DNA of 64,000 nt from Bacillus sp. SA1-12 (GCF_000981385.1 NZ_LATZ01000130.1:1-64000); one strand, 5' to 3'. Counted from the first letter of the stretch, positions 8,431 to 17,906 are shown. Notes: a model not told the origin generated them from the letters alone. Program-made: numbers and translations.

Positions 8431-8503
8431 TTAACCCCCATCCCATGTATCGCCTGACTTTGACAACAAGCCCCCATCCAATTTTTACGGCCAGTTATTC
8501 CCC
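8431..8503 (-). repeat. Dispersed repeat A, diverged copy
   Basis: On the minus strand this stretch shares ATAACTG-CCGTAA and GTCAGGCGATACAT with the two better copies at 12013-12079 and 16215-16281, in the same order and similar spacing, with other parts diverged. It lies in the 476-base gap between the DUF47 and swrC genes. No coding capacity. Confidence 0.55.
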
Positions 8504-8561
8504 AACTAATCTTTTTGGCATCTGTTGATACTTGAAGTGTGGATTTTACTACCAGTAAGAC

Positions 8562-8588
8562 AAAAAGGATCTGACAAATGTCAGACCC
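8562..8588 (-). terminator. Terminator of swrC
   Basis: GGTCTGACA-TTT-GTCAGATCC followed by TTTTTG on the minus strand, 11 bases after the swrC stop. Confidence 0.8.
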
Positions 8589-8598
8589 TAATCTATTT

Positions 8599-11500
8599 TT
8601 ATTCTTCGTCCACTGCCGCTTTTTTGCGGCGCAGTTTGCTTAAAAGTTCATATACAATTGGGACAATCACAAGGGTTAACAGAGTCGAACTTGTCAAACC
8701 GCCAATAACGGTTACTCCAAGTCCCTTCGAAATAATCCCGCTGCCTTCTAAACCTAAAGCCAATGGGATTAATGCACCAATTGTCGCAATGGCTGTCATG
8801 AGAATTGGGCGAAGACGAGTAACCCCAGCCTCGAGTAATGCTTCACGAGTACTTAATCCTTCTTTTTCCTTGTGAATGACTCGGTCAATTAAAACGATCG
8901 CATTCGTGACAACAATTCCTATGAGCATTAACGCTCCCATCATGGCATTGACACTAACAGTCTCTCCGGCAATGTACAAGCCGACAAGTGCACCAATGAC
9001 TGTGAATGGCAGTGAGAACAGAATCGCAAACGGTGCTAAACCGCCGCCAAAGGTAACGACCAGAATGAAGTAGACAATTGCAATGGCCGCAAGCATGGCA
9101 AGTCCTAGCTGTGTAAATGATTCTTGAATATCCTCTGTTACGCCACCCATATTAATGTCGATGGATGAAGGAACATCCAGGTCATCAATTTCTTTTTGAA
9201 TATCTGCTGAGACGCTGGCTACATCATTTGTTTTAATTTCTCCAGATACCTGAACATAGATTTTGCCATCACGTCTTGATACGGTATTAGAAGTTTCACC
9301 CTCTTTTATCTCAACAACATCACCAATTTTCACTTCTGTTCCAAGCGGTGATTGAATGGTTTTCTCGGTCAGGTCATCAACATTCTCAACTGTTTCTTCC
9401 TCAACCTGCAGATAAACAGTTAATTCCTCGCCGTCCTTTTCAATCTTTGTTAAAATTGGACGCTCTCTCGTTTGGCTTAACTCCATGCCAATTTGTCCTG
9501 CTGTTAAACCAAGTTTGCTGAGTTTTTCTTGATCTGCAACAAATGTGTATTCCTCATAGGTTTCTGACATGCTTGATTCAACCTTATCCAAGGAATCATG
9601 GTCCTTCATGATCGTTTGGATCTCTCCAACAACTGGCTCAATCTCTTCCATGCTGTTACCATAGACAAACATCGTTAATTCGTTGCTGGCTCCTGACATA
9701 GCGAAGTTTTGTGACGTCCACTCTCCGCCGCCTTCAGTAGCAGCTTGGATGTCTTTTACAACCTCTTCCTTTTCCTTGCTAAAGTTCTCAGCATCTTCTT
9801 CATATTCTACAAAGAAAATGGCACTGTTCGTATCTCCAGGGTTCATTGGGTTTTCACTGCCTAATGAGTATTGAACAGTTTTTACATCTGGTCTTTCCAA
9901 AAAGATGTCTTCAGCTATTTCAGCATTTTTCTGGGCTTGTTCCCTTGTTTCTCCTGGCTCTGGGGAATATGTCACCATCATCATTTTTTCTTCTTCAGAT
10001 GGCATAAAGCTTACGCCAATGACAGGTACCAAGAAAAAACTTCCGACAAGCATAAGAATCGCTAGAGCTGATGTAATGATTTTATGGTTTAACGTCCAAT
10101 TTAAAAGACGACGATAAGCTCCTGTAAATCGACCTGGCTTATGTTCATTATGCTTTGCTTTTTTGCCTTCACCATATAGATTTTTCTTAAATAAACTGTG
10201 GGCCATCATTGGAACAATGGTAATCGCGACCAGCAATGATGCTAATAGGGAGAAGACCATTGTTAAAGCAAATGGCATAAATAATTCACCAATCATTCCT
10301 TTTACTAATGCCAGCGGAAGGAATACTGCAATCGTTACAATTGTTGACGACATAATTGGGATGAACATTTCCTTCGTTGCCTCACGGACAAGTGCTTTTC
10401 CTTTAAGCGGCTCACCTTTAAGTGACATTCTTCGATAGATGTTTTCAATGACAACAATTGAGTCATCCACCACGCGGCCAATTGCAACTGTCATCGCACC
10501 AAGCGTCATCATGTTCAACGTAATATCCATTTGATTTAAAAGAATAATCGCTATTAACAACGATAAAGGAATCGAGATGACAGAAATCAACGTTGATTTA
10601 ATATCTCTTAAGAATAAGAGAATAATCACGACAGCAAATAAGGCTCCGAACATAGCCTTGCTTAACATTGTTTGGACAGACTCTTCAATAGGTGTCGCTT
10701 GGTCTAACGTATAAATAACCTCGAGACCTTCGATATCATCTTCAAACTCAGATAATACTTCTTTTACTTCATTGGCAACATCAACGGTATTCGCATCTGT
10801 TCCTTTGACAATTTGAATACCAATTGCTTCTTTCGCATTTGTTCGTGAAATCGATTCAGCCTTGCCTACTAATTTAATGTCGGCAATTTCCGAAAGCTTA
10901 ACAGTAGGAAGCTCCATCGCTTGTGCCGCCTGAGAAGCTTGCGCCGCTCCTTGAGATGCTTGTGCAGCTGCTTGAGCATTCTGATCAAACTGACCAGTCA
11001 TACCTGCAGCTTGATTCCCTTGCATTGCTCCCTGTCCGGCACCTTGAGCGGAAGGAGTCACCGGAATTTCGATATTTTTCAAATCATCAATGCTCATTAT
11101 ATTTCCGTCAACAACAACAGATTTTTCTGTATCATCTAACGTGTATAAGCCAAGTGGAAGCTTCACATCTGCCCCTTTGATTATATTTTGCACTGTTTCC
11201 TCGTCCAGCCCATATTCCTGCATTTTATCATCATTGAATGTAAACTGAACTTCCTCTACTTGCTGACCGGCAATCTCAACGGAAGATACGCCATCTGCGC
11301 CCTTTAATTTTGGCAGTATTTCTTCCTCAACAACAGTTGTCAGTTCTGCAAGAGACTGATTTTCATTGGCAATGCTGAGGGCCAGAATCGGAAAGGCATT
11401 GATGCTAAGCTTTGCCACATCCGGCTCATTTACCCCTTCAGGCAATTCAATTTCTTCTAAACTGTCTTTTAGCTCATCCTCTGCTTCATCCATATTCTTT

Positions 11501-11796
11501 TCGAAATTATATTCAATTTGGATGGAGGAGGCATTTTGCATCGAATTCGAGCTGACAACATTTACACCATTAAGATTTTGAACAATCTGTTCAATCGGCT
11601 CTGTCACGCTATCTGCAACCTCTTGAGGTGTTGCTCCTGGATAAACGGTTGTTACCGTAATAATCGGAGTATTAATATTAGGTATTGTTTCTAGTTTCAT
11701 ATTTAACCCCGAATACAGGCCGGCTGCGGTTATAATAATAGTTAGAAGCCATACAGCAAACTTGTTTCTCAAGACAAAATTAATTATGCTATTCAT
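8599..11796 (-). CDS. swrC: RND-family efflux transporter SwrC
   Basis: 1065 residues from the ATG at 11796, which has GGGGGAT just upstream; a TTG four codons earlier is less likely. The length equals that recalled for B. subtilis SwrC (YerP). It begins NSIINFVLRNKFAVWLLTII and has twelve membrane helices in the 1+5+1+5 pattern, two large extracytoplasmic loops, and the TM4 acidic motif in AIGRVVDDSIVVIENIYRR. In B. subtilis it exports surfactin and other amphiphiles and is needed for swarming. Residues about 249-298 form a Gln/Ala-rich low-complexity insertion in the first periplasmic-like loop. It is divergent from the TetR gene at 12166, with three matching operators between them. Confidence 0.93.
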   Translation of the reverse strand: MNSIINFVLRNKFAVWLLTIIITAAGLYSGLNMKLETIPNINTPIITVTTVYPGATPQEVADSVTEPIEQIVQNLNGVNVVSSNSMQNASSIQIEYNFEKNMDEAEDELKDSLEEIELPEGVNEPDVAKLSINAFPILALSIANENQSLAELTTVVEEEILPKLKGADGVSSVEIAGQQVEEVQFTFNDDKMQEYGLDEETVQNIIKGADVKLPLGLYTLDDTEKSVVVDGNIMSIDDLKNIEIPVTPSAQGAGQGAMQGNQAAGMTGQFDQNAQAAAQASQGAAQASQAAQAMELPTVKLSEIADIKLVGKAESISRTNAKEAIGIQIVKGTDANTVDVANEVKEVLSEFEDDIEGLEVIYTLDQATPIEESVQTMLSKAMFGALFAVVIILLFLRDIKSTLISVISIPLSLLIAIILLNQMDITLNMMTLGAMTVAIGRVVDDSIVVIENIYRRMSLKGEPLKGKALVREATKEMFIPIMSSTIVTIAVFLPLALVKGMIGELFMPFALTMVFSLLASLLVAITIVPMMAHSLFKKNLYGEGKKAKHNEHKPGRFTGAYRRLLNWTLNHKIITSALAILMLVGSFFLVPVIGVSFMPSEEEKMMMVTYSPEPGETREQAQKNAEIAEDIFLERPDVKTVQYSLGSENPMNPGDTNSAIFFVEYEEDAENFSKEKEEVVKDIQAATEGGGEWTSQNFAMSGASNELTMFVYGNSMEEIEPVVGEIQTIMKDHDSLDKVESSMSETYEEYTFVADQEKLSKLGLTAGQIGMELSQTRERPILTKIEKDGEELTVYLQVEEETVENVDDLTEKTIQSPLGTEVKIGDVVEIKEGETSNTVSRRDGKIYVQVSGEIKTNDVASVSADIQKEIDDLDVPSSIDINMGGVTEDIQESFTQLGLAMLAAIAIVYFILVVTFGGGLAPFAILFSLPFTVIGALVGLYIAGETVSVNAMMGALMLIGIVVTNAIVLIDRVIHKEKEGLSTREALLEAGVTRLRPILMTAIATIGALIPLALGLEGSGIISKGLGVTVIGGLTSSTLLTLVIVPIVYELLSKLRRKKAAVDEE

Positions 11797-11824
11797 ATTA
11801 TCCCCCAAACGTATAAATCGAATT

Positions 11825-11931
11825 TGACTAATCGGTCATAACAATTAATAATATATATGACCGACTGGTCACAGTCAATGATTACGGAACTATTCAGCTT
11901 TTAATTTTTTATAAATGTGAACAAATGGTCA
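11825..11931. promoter_or_regulatory. Three TetR-type operators upstream of swrC
   Basis: Three dyads with one geometry, five-base arms and a four-base spacer: TGACT-AATC-GGTCA (11825-11838), TGACC-GACT-GGTCA (11858-11871, perfect arms) and TGAAC-AAAT-GGTCA (11918-11931). The first sits about 30 bases upstream of the swrC start. They are the natural targets of the divergent TetR regulator, which would repress swrC and possibly itself. Confidence 0.72.
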
Positions 11932-12012
11932 TATTATTTTATCCCATTTTGCCGGGCAGTATTTGAGAACAGTAGAAGATAAGTGTGGAATTAACTGCTC
12001 ATATAGTCCCTG

Positions 12013-12079
12013 CGAAGGACCGGATGTCTAAATCAGGTGATACATAAGGATGTGGCGGTTTAAGCGTGATAAGTTTCGC
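12013..12079 (+). repeat. Dispersed repeat A, copy 1
   Basis: 67 bases matching the reverse complement of 16215-16281 at all but about five positions, with an identical core ATACATAAGGATGTGGCGG and TTTAAGCGTGATAAGTTTCGC. Weaker similarity continues upstream into AACTGC. It lies between the swrC operators and the TetR start, so it may be in the 5' leader of the regulator mRNA. Not a coding sequence. Confidence 0.8.
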
Positions 12080-12165
12080 CCATTAATCGGGAAGAAATAC
12101 CCCCACAAATGGGAGTTACATTTTAGTATAACCATTAACATGGCTATCAATCTAAGGAGAATAAG

Positions 12166-13020
12166 ATGAAAGACAAAGAAAAGAAGATTATAGAAGCAGG
12201 TATGAGTCTTTTTGCTAAAAAGGGTTATTCCGCTACAACCATTCAAGAAATTGTTGATGCTTGCGGAATTTCAAAAGGTTCATTCTATTTATATTTTAAA
12301 TCAAAAGAGGCTCTCTTATTGGCAGCCTTTAAATATCAATTTCAATCAATTCAATCAAAGCTAGATTCATTGACACTTAAAAATTTAACACCGCGTGAGA
12401 CCTTTATTGCCCAATTGGAGGCACAGCTGGAGGAAATTCTAAAACACAAAGAATTTATTATTATGCAAATACGTGAACAAACCATCCCGATCAATTCGGA
12501 AATCGAACATTTCATCAGGAAAGTTAGTGCTGAAATTAGCGGCTTTTATCATGAATCACTCTCAAAAATATACGGAGAGCCAATCAACCCATATATTTAT
12601 GATTTAAATATGATTCTGCAAGGCATTGTTCATTCGTATTTAAAGCTGATCATTTTCGATAAGGCTTCCTTTGATTTGCAGAGGCTGTCAAACTTTATCT
12701 TGAAGAGAATGGACGATATGGCTGCAGGCTTTATCCGCTCGAATGAAGAGCCTATTTTAACTTCTGATTATGTGGAACAGTTATCCGAGCTTTATCCTGA
12801 ACCAACTAAAGAGGATGTACTTAGAAAAATAAAGCATGCAAAAGAGCAAGTAGAAAATGAAGATATTACCATCACGTTAGAAGTACTAGAGGGTGAAATA
12901 GAGAGAGAAAAACCACGGACTCCAGTTATCCAGGGTATGTTAGGAAATCTAAAAAATGAACCTGACTTAGAACACGTGAAAACATTGATTGAGAAGTTCT
13001 TTGATTTGACGAATGATTAA
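12166..13020 (+). CDS. TetR-family repressor of swrC (YerO type)
   Basis: 284 residues, longer than a usual TetR protein but close to B. subtilis YerO, which is likewise divergent from swrC/yerP. The DNA-binding domain is at residues about 1-50, with the helix-turn-helix TIQEIVDACGISKGSFYLYF. The helical ligand domain follows, and an unusual acidic tail from about residue 205 (EQVENEDITITLEVLEGEIE) is extra to the fold. ATG behind AAGGAGAATAAG. The operators at 11825-11931 are its likely sites; the inducer is presumably an amphipathic compound exported by SwrC. Confidence 0.88.
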   Translation: MKDKEKKIIEAGMSLFAKKGYSATTIQEIVDACGISKGSFYLYFKSKEALLLAAFKYQFQSIQSKLDSLTLKNLTPRETFIAQLEAQLEEILKHKEFIIMQIREQTIPINSEIEHFIRKVSAEISGFYHESLSKIYGEPINPYIYDLNMILQGIVHSYLKLIIFDKASFDLQRLSNFILKRMDDMAAGFIRSNEEPILTSDYVEQLSELYPEPTKEDVLRKIKHAKEQVENEDITITLEVLEGEIEREKPRTPVIQGMLGNLKNEPDLEHVKTLIEKFFDLTND

Positions 13021-13030
13021 AAACCAAAGT

Positions 13031-13098
13031 TGGACCCCCTGCAACAATATCAATTGACAGAACAATTAACTCGTTTCAGGGGGTCTGACTGTTTTGTT
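13031..13098. terminator. Hairpin between convergent TetR and manA genes
   Basis: GACCCCCTG (13033-13041) pairs with CAGGGGGTC (13077-13085), with a 35-base loop and a plus-strand tail containing GTTTTG. It probably ends the TetR transcript and perhaps manA. Confidence 0.55.
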
Positions 13099-13120
13099 GT
13101 ACCTAGCCTCTTTTTAATGG

Positions 13121-14068
13121 TTAAGGATGTGAAACAATAAGTTCGAGATTTCCTGAAACCATGAGGTCTGTTGCACGTGCAGTGATGATGAAGTGATCAC
13201 CTTTTTTTATTGCAAGTGTCTCCTGATCAGCTTTTACTTCACCTTTTCCATTAATGACACTGCATAATAAAAACGGTGCATGGCGCTTAACATGATAGTC
13301 GTCTGATATATCCCATTTATAAACAGAAAAGTACTTGTCCTCTATATATGTTGTGGCCTGTGCAGAGCCATGATCATATGTATGAACATTCGATTTTTGG
13401 GTGGTATCTGGCACTGTTACGACATCGATTGCTTTTTTTAAATGAAGCTCCCTTTTTTCACCATTTTGATCAATACGATCATAGTCATAGACACGATAGG
13501 TTGTATCTGAGCTTTGTTGGGTTTCAAGCACCAAAGTTTCTTCACATAATGCATGAATGGTTCCGCTTGGCACGTAGAAGAAGTCACCTGGTTTTATCTT
13601 TACCCTCCTAAGCAGTTCTTCCCAGCCGCCGGAATGAATCATTTGCACAAGTTTTGCTCTTGAACGGGCATGGTGCCCGATGACCAGCTCAGCATCTTGC
13701 TTACAATCAATAATATACCAGCACTCAGTCTTTCCTAATTCTCCATTTTCATGTTCCTTCGCATAGTCATCATCAGGGTGTACCTGAACACTTAAATCCT
13801 TTTTGGCATCAAGAATTTTCGTTAATAACGGAAAACGGTCTCCTTCATATTGATCAAAGAGCTCACGATGATGATTCCAAAGCCAGCTTAGCTCCTTTCC
13901 CGCAAATGGACCGTTCTCGACGATGCTACCCCCATTTGGATGAGCGCTTATTGCCCAGCACTCACCTGTTTGGTCACTAGGAATCTCATAGCCAAATGAA
14001 TCTCTTAATGCGGTCCCGCCCCAAATTCTTTCTTTAAAAACAGGTTTTAGCTTGAGCAGCCTGCCCAT
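13121..14068 (-). CDS. manA: Mannose-6-phosphate isomerase, class I
   Basis: 315 residues, the short Bacillus form of the zinc-dependent type I enzyme that interconverts mannose 6-phosphate and fructose 6-phosphate. Zinc ligands are visible in SVQVHPDDDYA (Gln, His), KTECWYI (Glu) and VPSGTIHAL (His); the catalytic arginine lies in TTYRVYDYDR. Cupin fold, cytoplasmic. ATG behind AGGAGGAGT. There is no PTS gene beside it, so its link to mannose uptake is not shown here. Confidence 0.93.
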   Translation of the reverse strand: MGRLLKLKPVFKERIWGGTALRDSFGYEIPSDQTGECWAISAHPNGGSIVENGPFAGKELSWLWNHHRELFDQYEGDRFPLLTKILDAKKDLSVQVHPDDDYAKEHENGELGKTECWYIIDCKQDAELVIGHHARSRAKLVQMIHSGGWEELLRRVKIKPGDFFYVPSGTIHALCEETLVLETQQSSDTTYRVYDYDRIDQNGEKRELHLKKAIDVVTVPDTTQKSNVHTYDHGSAQATTYIEDKYFSVYKWDISDDYHVKRHAPFLLCSVINGKGEVKADQETLAIKKGDHFIITARATDLMVSGNLELIVSHP

Positions 14069-14317
14069 ACGGACTCCTCCTTTTTATAGTATTCTCATGC
14101 TTGTGTCATCCAATTTGAACCGTTCTATTAATCTATTATGTAAAAATAGCTTATTTAAACCGCTTTCATTATATCACAAAACAATTATTAATAAATGGCT
14201 TTGTGGAGGCAACTACGTTTTGATGATCAGAAATCATTTTGGTTAATGCCAGCTACTTTATCATCTTAATAAGAAGTCTGCATGCGCAAATGTTGCCTTA
14301 TTGTAGGGAGGAGTGTG

Positions 14318-14510
14318 GGTTTTGTCCTTTTGATGCCTTCTATCGGACTTTTCGTCGGGTCTCTTATCTGGGTTTGTCCTATTGATGCCCTCTATCGGAC
14401 TTTTCTTTGGAGCACTTACTGAGTTTTGTCCTTTTAATGCCTTCTATCGGACTTTTCTCCAGAAATTTTACAAAGTTTTATCTTTTTAAAGCCTTCTATT
14501 GGGCTAGGCA
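14318..14510. repeat. Tandem repeat array, about 52-bp unit, four copies
   Basis: Four successive units, each with TTTTGTCCTTTTGATGCC-TTCTATCGGACTTTT followed by about 18 variable bases; the fourth is decayed. Each unit can pair GTCC with GGAC around the middle. It occupies most of the 527-base gap between the manA and cls genes. A related array is at 61648-61929. No ORF. Confidence 0.85.
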
Positions 14511-14563
14511 CTGAAACTAATATTTATTCTTCAAAAGAGGAGCAACATGATATATCTGATATT

Positions 14564-14592
14564 ACAAAAACCGGACAAATTTGCCCGGTTGT
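14564..14592 (-). terminator. Terminator of cls
   Basis: CCGGGCAAATTTGTCCGG followed by TTTTTG on the minus strand, just after the stop of the cardiolipin synthase gene. Confidence 0.85.
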
Positions 14593-14595
14593 ATT

Positions 14596-16044
14596 TTATA
14601 ATATCGGCGAAAGCAACCTTGAAATTGACTCTTTAAATCGAATCAGTTTTGAACGCTGATCATAGGCTTCTAATGTCAGTTCGCGGGATAAGGAAATATC
14701 GTCATGAAACAGATCATGAAGCTTTTTCGCAATGTCAGGATCATAAAGAAAAGCATTCACTTCAAAATTTAATTTAAAGCTCCTTACATCGATATTCGCT
14801 GTGCCGACAGATGAGATTTCATGATCCACAATGATCGTTTTCGCATGGATGAATCCATTATCATAAATAAATACGCGCGCACCTGAGCTAAGCATTTCTC
14901 CGACATAGGACAGCGTGGCCCAATAAACAAACGGGTGATCCGGTTTATTCGGAATCATCAGCTTGACCTCAACGCCAGATAAGCAGGCTATCTTCAAGGC
15001 ATCCAGTAAGCTGGCATCAGGAATAAAATACGGTGTTTGGATGCAAATTGTTTTTTTCGCGGTTGAAATCATTTTGATATAGCCGTGTTTTATTTGCTCC
15101 CATTCTGAATCAGGGCCGCTTGTGACAATTTGTATGCTGCTATCTCCCTTTCGCACCGTTTCTGGAAAATGCTCTTGCAGGTAAGGAATCTTTCGTTTAT
15201 GTGCAGCCTGATTCCAATCTAAAATAAACCGTGTTTGCACAGCATATACGGCAGGACCTTGTATTCTTAAATGCGTGTCACGCCAATAGCCAAACTTCGG
15301 ATCAAGACCTAAATATTCATCACCGACATTAAAACCGCCTACATAGCCAATCTGGCCGTCAATGATGACAAGCTTTCGATGATTGCGATAGTTAAGCCGT
15401 AAATTAATCCATCTCAGTTTTGATGGGAAAAATACTTCAACCTCTCCCCCTGCCGCTCTTAGCTCTGAAAAAAAGGAGCGCCGCAATCCTCTTGACCCTA
15501 AATCATCATATAAAATTTTCACCTTCACACCCTGCTGCGCCTTTTTCGTTAAGGCCTGTAAAAGCTGCTTGCCAAGCTGATCCTTTTTAAAAATGTAATA
15601 TTGCAGATGGATATGATCTTTTGCCTGTTCAATATCCTCCAATAGCTTCGTAAACTTCTTATTGCCATCGGTAAAGACATCAACAAGGTTTTCTTTCGTT
15701 AACACCGCATCATTATTTATCAAATGCATATAGATAAGCTGCTTGTAATCTCGCTCTGTTTCATTGCGAAACTCAAATGTATCATTGCGAATTTGCTCCA
15801 GCTGATTGCTTAACAACCGTTCAATACCAAGCTTTTTCCGGTCCTCCCATTGGAACATGTGGTATCGGCTTAAATTTTGTCCAAATATGAGATATAGTAC
15901 AAAGCCCAGCAACGGGATAAAAAAGAGCACGAGCAGCCATGCCCAGGATGAGGAAGCATCTCTTCGTTCACGAAAAATCATAACAACAGCAAAGACGATG
16001 TTTAGAATAATAATAATTCCTAATAAAATTGAGATAATATGCAT
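14596..16044 (-). CDS. cls: Cardiolipin synthase
   Basis: 482 residues. Two N-terminal membrane helices (about 1-60) are followed by two phospholipase D domains, each with an HKD motif: HRKLVIIDGQIGYVGGFN near residue 220 and HAKTIIVDHEISSVGTANID near 400. It condenses two phosphatidylglycerol molecules to cardiolipin and glycerol at the membrane. The length fits the ClsA/YwnE type. ATG behind GAGGTATAGAC. Monocistronic with its own terminator. Confidence 0.93.
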   Translation of the reverse strand: MHIISILLGIIIILNIVFAVVMIFRERRDASSSWAWLLVLFFIPLLGFVLYLIFGQNLSRYHMFQWEDRKKLGIERLLSNQLEQIRNDTFEFRNETERDYKQLIYMHLINNDAVLTKENLVDVFTDGNKKFTKLLEDIEQAKDHIHLQYYIFKKDQLGKQLLQALTKKAQQGVKVKILYDDLGSRGLRRSFFSELRAAGGEVEVFFPSKLRWINLRLNYRNHRKLVIIDGQIGYVGGFNVGDEYLGLDPKFGYWRDTHLRIQGPAVYAVQTRFILDWNQAAHKRKIPYLQEHFPETVRKGDSSIQIVTSGPDSEWEQIKHGYIKMISTAKKTICIQTPYFIPDASLLDALKIACLSGVEVKLMIPNKPDHPFVYWATLSYVGEMLSSGARVFIYDNGFIHAKTIIVDHEISSVGTANIDVRSFKLNFEVNAFLYDPDIAKKLHDLFHDDISLSRELTLEAYDQRSKLIRFKESISRLLSPIL

Positions 16045-16214
16045 GTCTATACCTCATTTGCGTCTGAATTTAGTGGAAAGCTTAAAGGAACCGCCCATGT
16101 TCAAAATTGTTCATAAAAATGATCTCAAGTATATCCCACTCTGCACTCAATAGGAGTATACTTAAAAAGTGAGACTGCCATTAGTGGGGTTTTACTCATC
16201 TCCACTGATGGTCA

Positions 16215-16281
16215 GCGAAACTTATCACGCTTAAACCGCCACATCCTTATGTATCGCCTGACTTGGACATCCTGTCCTTCG
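16215..16281 (-). repeat. Dispersed repeat A, copy 2
   Basis: Near-identical inverted copy of 12013-12079, about five differences in 67 bases. On its minus-strand reading it is preceded by GGATAACTGCCCGTAAGATC, also partly kept in the other copies. A separate hairpin, CCATTAGTGG...CCACTGATGG at about 16178-16210, lies at its end. It is within the 529-base gap between the divergent cls and aminotransferase genes, which otherwise holds their promoters. Confidence 0.8.
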
Positions 16282-16573
16282 TCAGATCTTACGGGCAGTT
16301 ATCCTCCGCTTATCACCTTTGAGTCTTTGAATCTTGATGCAGAGATTTACTGCACGTTAAGATGGGAAGAATATTCAAGTAGGTTCCACCTATTAGTATA
16401 ACGTGAAATAATCTTTAAGGTAACTAGACTGCCATTAAATGTTAATGTAAATCCAACAAAACTTTCCGTATTAAATTTTTTTGAATACACTGTGAGAACA
16501 ATCTTTAGTATGATAAAATATCTCTTAATGAATTTTCAAAACATTTAATTTTCCATAGAGGTGAAAACAAGGA

Positions 16574-17866
16574 ATGAATGAGTTAGCACAAGCATTAAAT
16601 AATGCAATTAAAGAAGATAACGAGTACGTCTATGATATGCTGTCCCAGCTTGGGAAAGAATTATTTTATCCAAAGGGAATTTTGAGCCAATCTGCGGAAG
16701 CAGGTAAAAAAGCTCACCGCTTTAATGCAACAATCGGAATCGCAACGGAAAACAATCAGCCGATGCACTTTAAACACATTCAAGACATGTTCGGTGACAA
16801 AGTAGCGCCAAAAGATCTTTTTCCTTACGCTGCTCCGCAAGGAAAAGAGGACCTCAGAAGCGCTTGGAAGAAAAAAATTCTCGCTGACAATCCAAGCTTA
16901 AATGAAGAAGTAATGGGAACACCAATCGTCACAAATGCTCTTACACATGGTTTAAGTATTGCTGCTGACTTATTCGTTGATGAAGGAACACCTGTTATCG
17001 TACCGGATAAATATTGGGGGAACTATAATATTACGTTCAAAGTTCGCCGAGGCGGAACAATGAATACGTTCCCTCTATTTAATGATGCTGAAGGATTTAA
17101 TGTGGCCGGCTTAAAAGAAGCGATTCAAGCGCAAAAGGAAGCTGGGAAAGTTGTAGTGTTATTAAACTTCCCGAACAACCCAACTGGCTATACACCTCTT
17201 GAATCAGAAGCACAGGAAATTGCAGCTGTTCTTAAAGAAGCGGCAGAAGACGGTTTAAATATTATCACATTGATTGATGATGCGTATTTCGGATTATTTT
17301 ATGAGGATTCAATGAAGGAATCGATCTTTAGCTTATTAGCAGATGCACATCCGCGTATCCTTGCAGTTAAAGTAGATGGAGCGACAAAGGAAAACTACGT
17401 ATGGGGCTTCCGTGTCGGCTTTATCACTTATGCCAGCAAAAGCGCTGCTATTTTAAACGCTTTGGAGCAAAAAACAAAAGGAATCATTCGCGGAACGATT
17501 TCAAGCGGTTCACACCCTTCACAAACAATTATTCTGCAATCATTGTTATCCAATGATTTCCAGAGCGAAAAACAACAGAAGTTTGAGCTAATGAAAAGCA
17601 GAGCTGATAAAACAAAAGAGGTTCTTGCGAAAGAGGATTATAAAAAATACTGGACTTATTATCCATTCAACTCAGGCTACTTTATGTGCCTAAAGCTTCA
17701 CAATATCGATGCTGAAGAGCTTCGTGTCCACCTTTTAGACAAATACGGTGTTGGAACAATTTCGATCAACTCTACAGACCTTCGGATCGCCTTCTCTTGT
17801 GTAGAGGAATCTGATATTGAGGAATTATTTGATCTAATTGCAAAAGGTGCAGCAGACCTTCAGTAA
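16574..17866 (+). CDS. Class I/II PLP-dependent aminotransferase
   Basis: 430 residues with the fold-type I aspartate aminotransferase layout. NFPNNPTGY (about residue 196) contacts the cofactor, LIDDAYFGLFY carries the cofactor-ring Asp/Tyr pair, the likely Schiff-base lysine is in DGATKENYVWGFRVGF (about residue 273), and the C-terminal arginine region is STDLRIAFS. It transfers an amino group between an amino acid and a 2-oxoacid in the cytoplasm. Donor specificity is not clear, though the sequence is nearer the aromatic/aspartate group than MalY or PatA. ATG behind GAGGTGAAAACAAGG. Monocistronic. Confidence 0.85.
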   Translation: MNELAQALNNAIKEDNEYVYDMLSQLGKELFYPKGILSQSAEAGKKAHRFNATIGIATENNQPMHFKHIQDMFGDKVAPKDLFPYAAPQGKEDLRSAWKKKILADNPSLNEEVMGTPIVTNALTHGLSIAADLFVDEGTPVIVPDKYWGNYNITFKVRRGGTMNTFPLFNDAEGFNVAGLKEAIQAQKEAGKVVVLLNFPNNPTGYTPLESEAQEIAAVLKEAAEDGLNIITLIDDAYFGLFYEDSMKESIFSLLADAHPRILAVKVDGATKENYVWGFRVGFITYASKSAAILNALEQKTKGIIRGTISSGSHPSQTIILQSLLSNDFQSEKQQKFELMKSRADKTKEVLAKEDYKKYWTYYPFNSGYFMCLKLHNIDAEELRVHLLDKYGVGTISINSTDLRIAFSCVEESDIEELFDLIAKGAADLQ

Positions 17867-17871
17867 ATAAA

Positions 17872-17906
17872 ATGCCCGCCAATATGATAATGGCGGGCTT
17901 TATTTA
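17872..17906 (+). terminator. Terminator of the aminotransferase gene
   Basis: GCCCGCCA-ATATGATAA-TGGCGGGC followed by TTTATTTAT. Confidence 0.9.

Noticed and set aside
9871-10117. Plus-strand frames inside swrC
   Set aside because: Complementary-strand shadows of a strongly conserved transporter gene.
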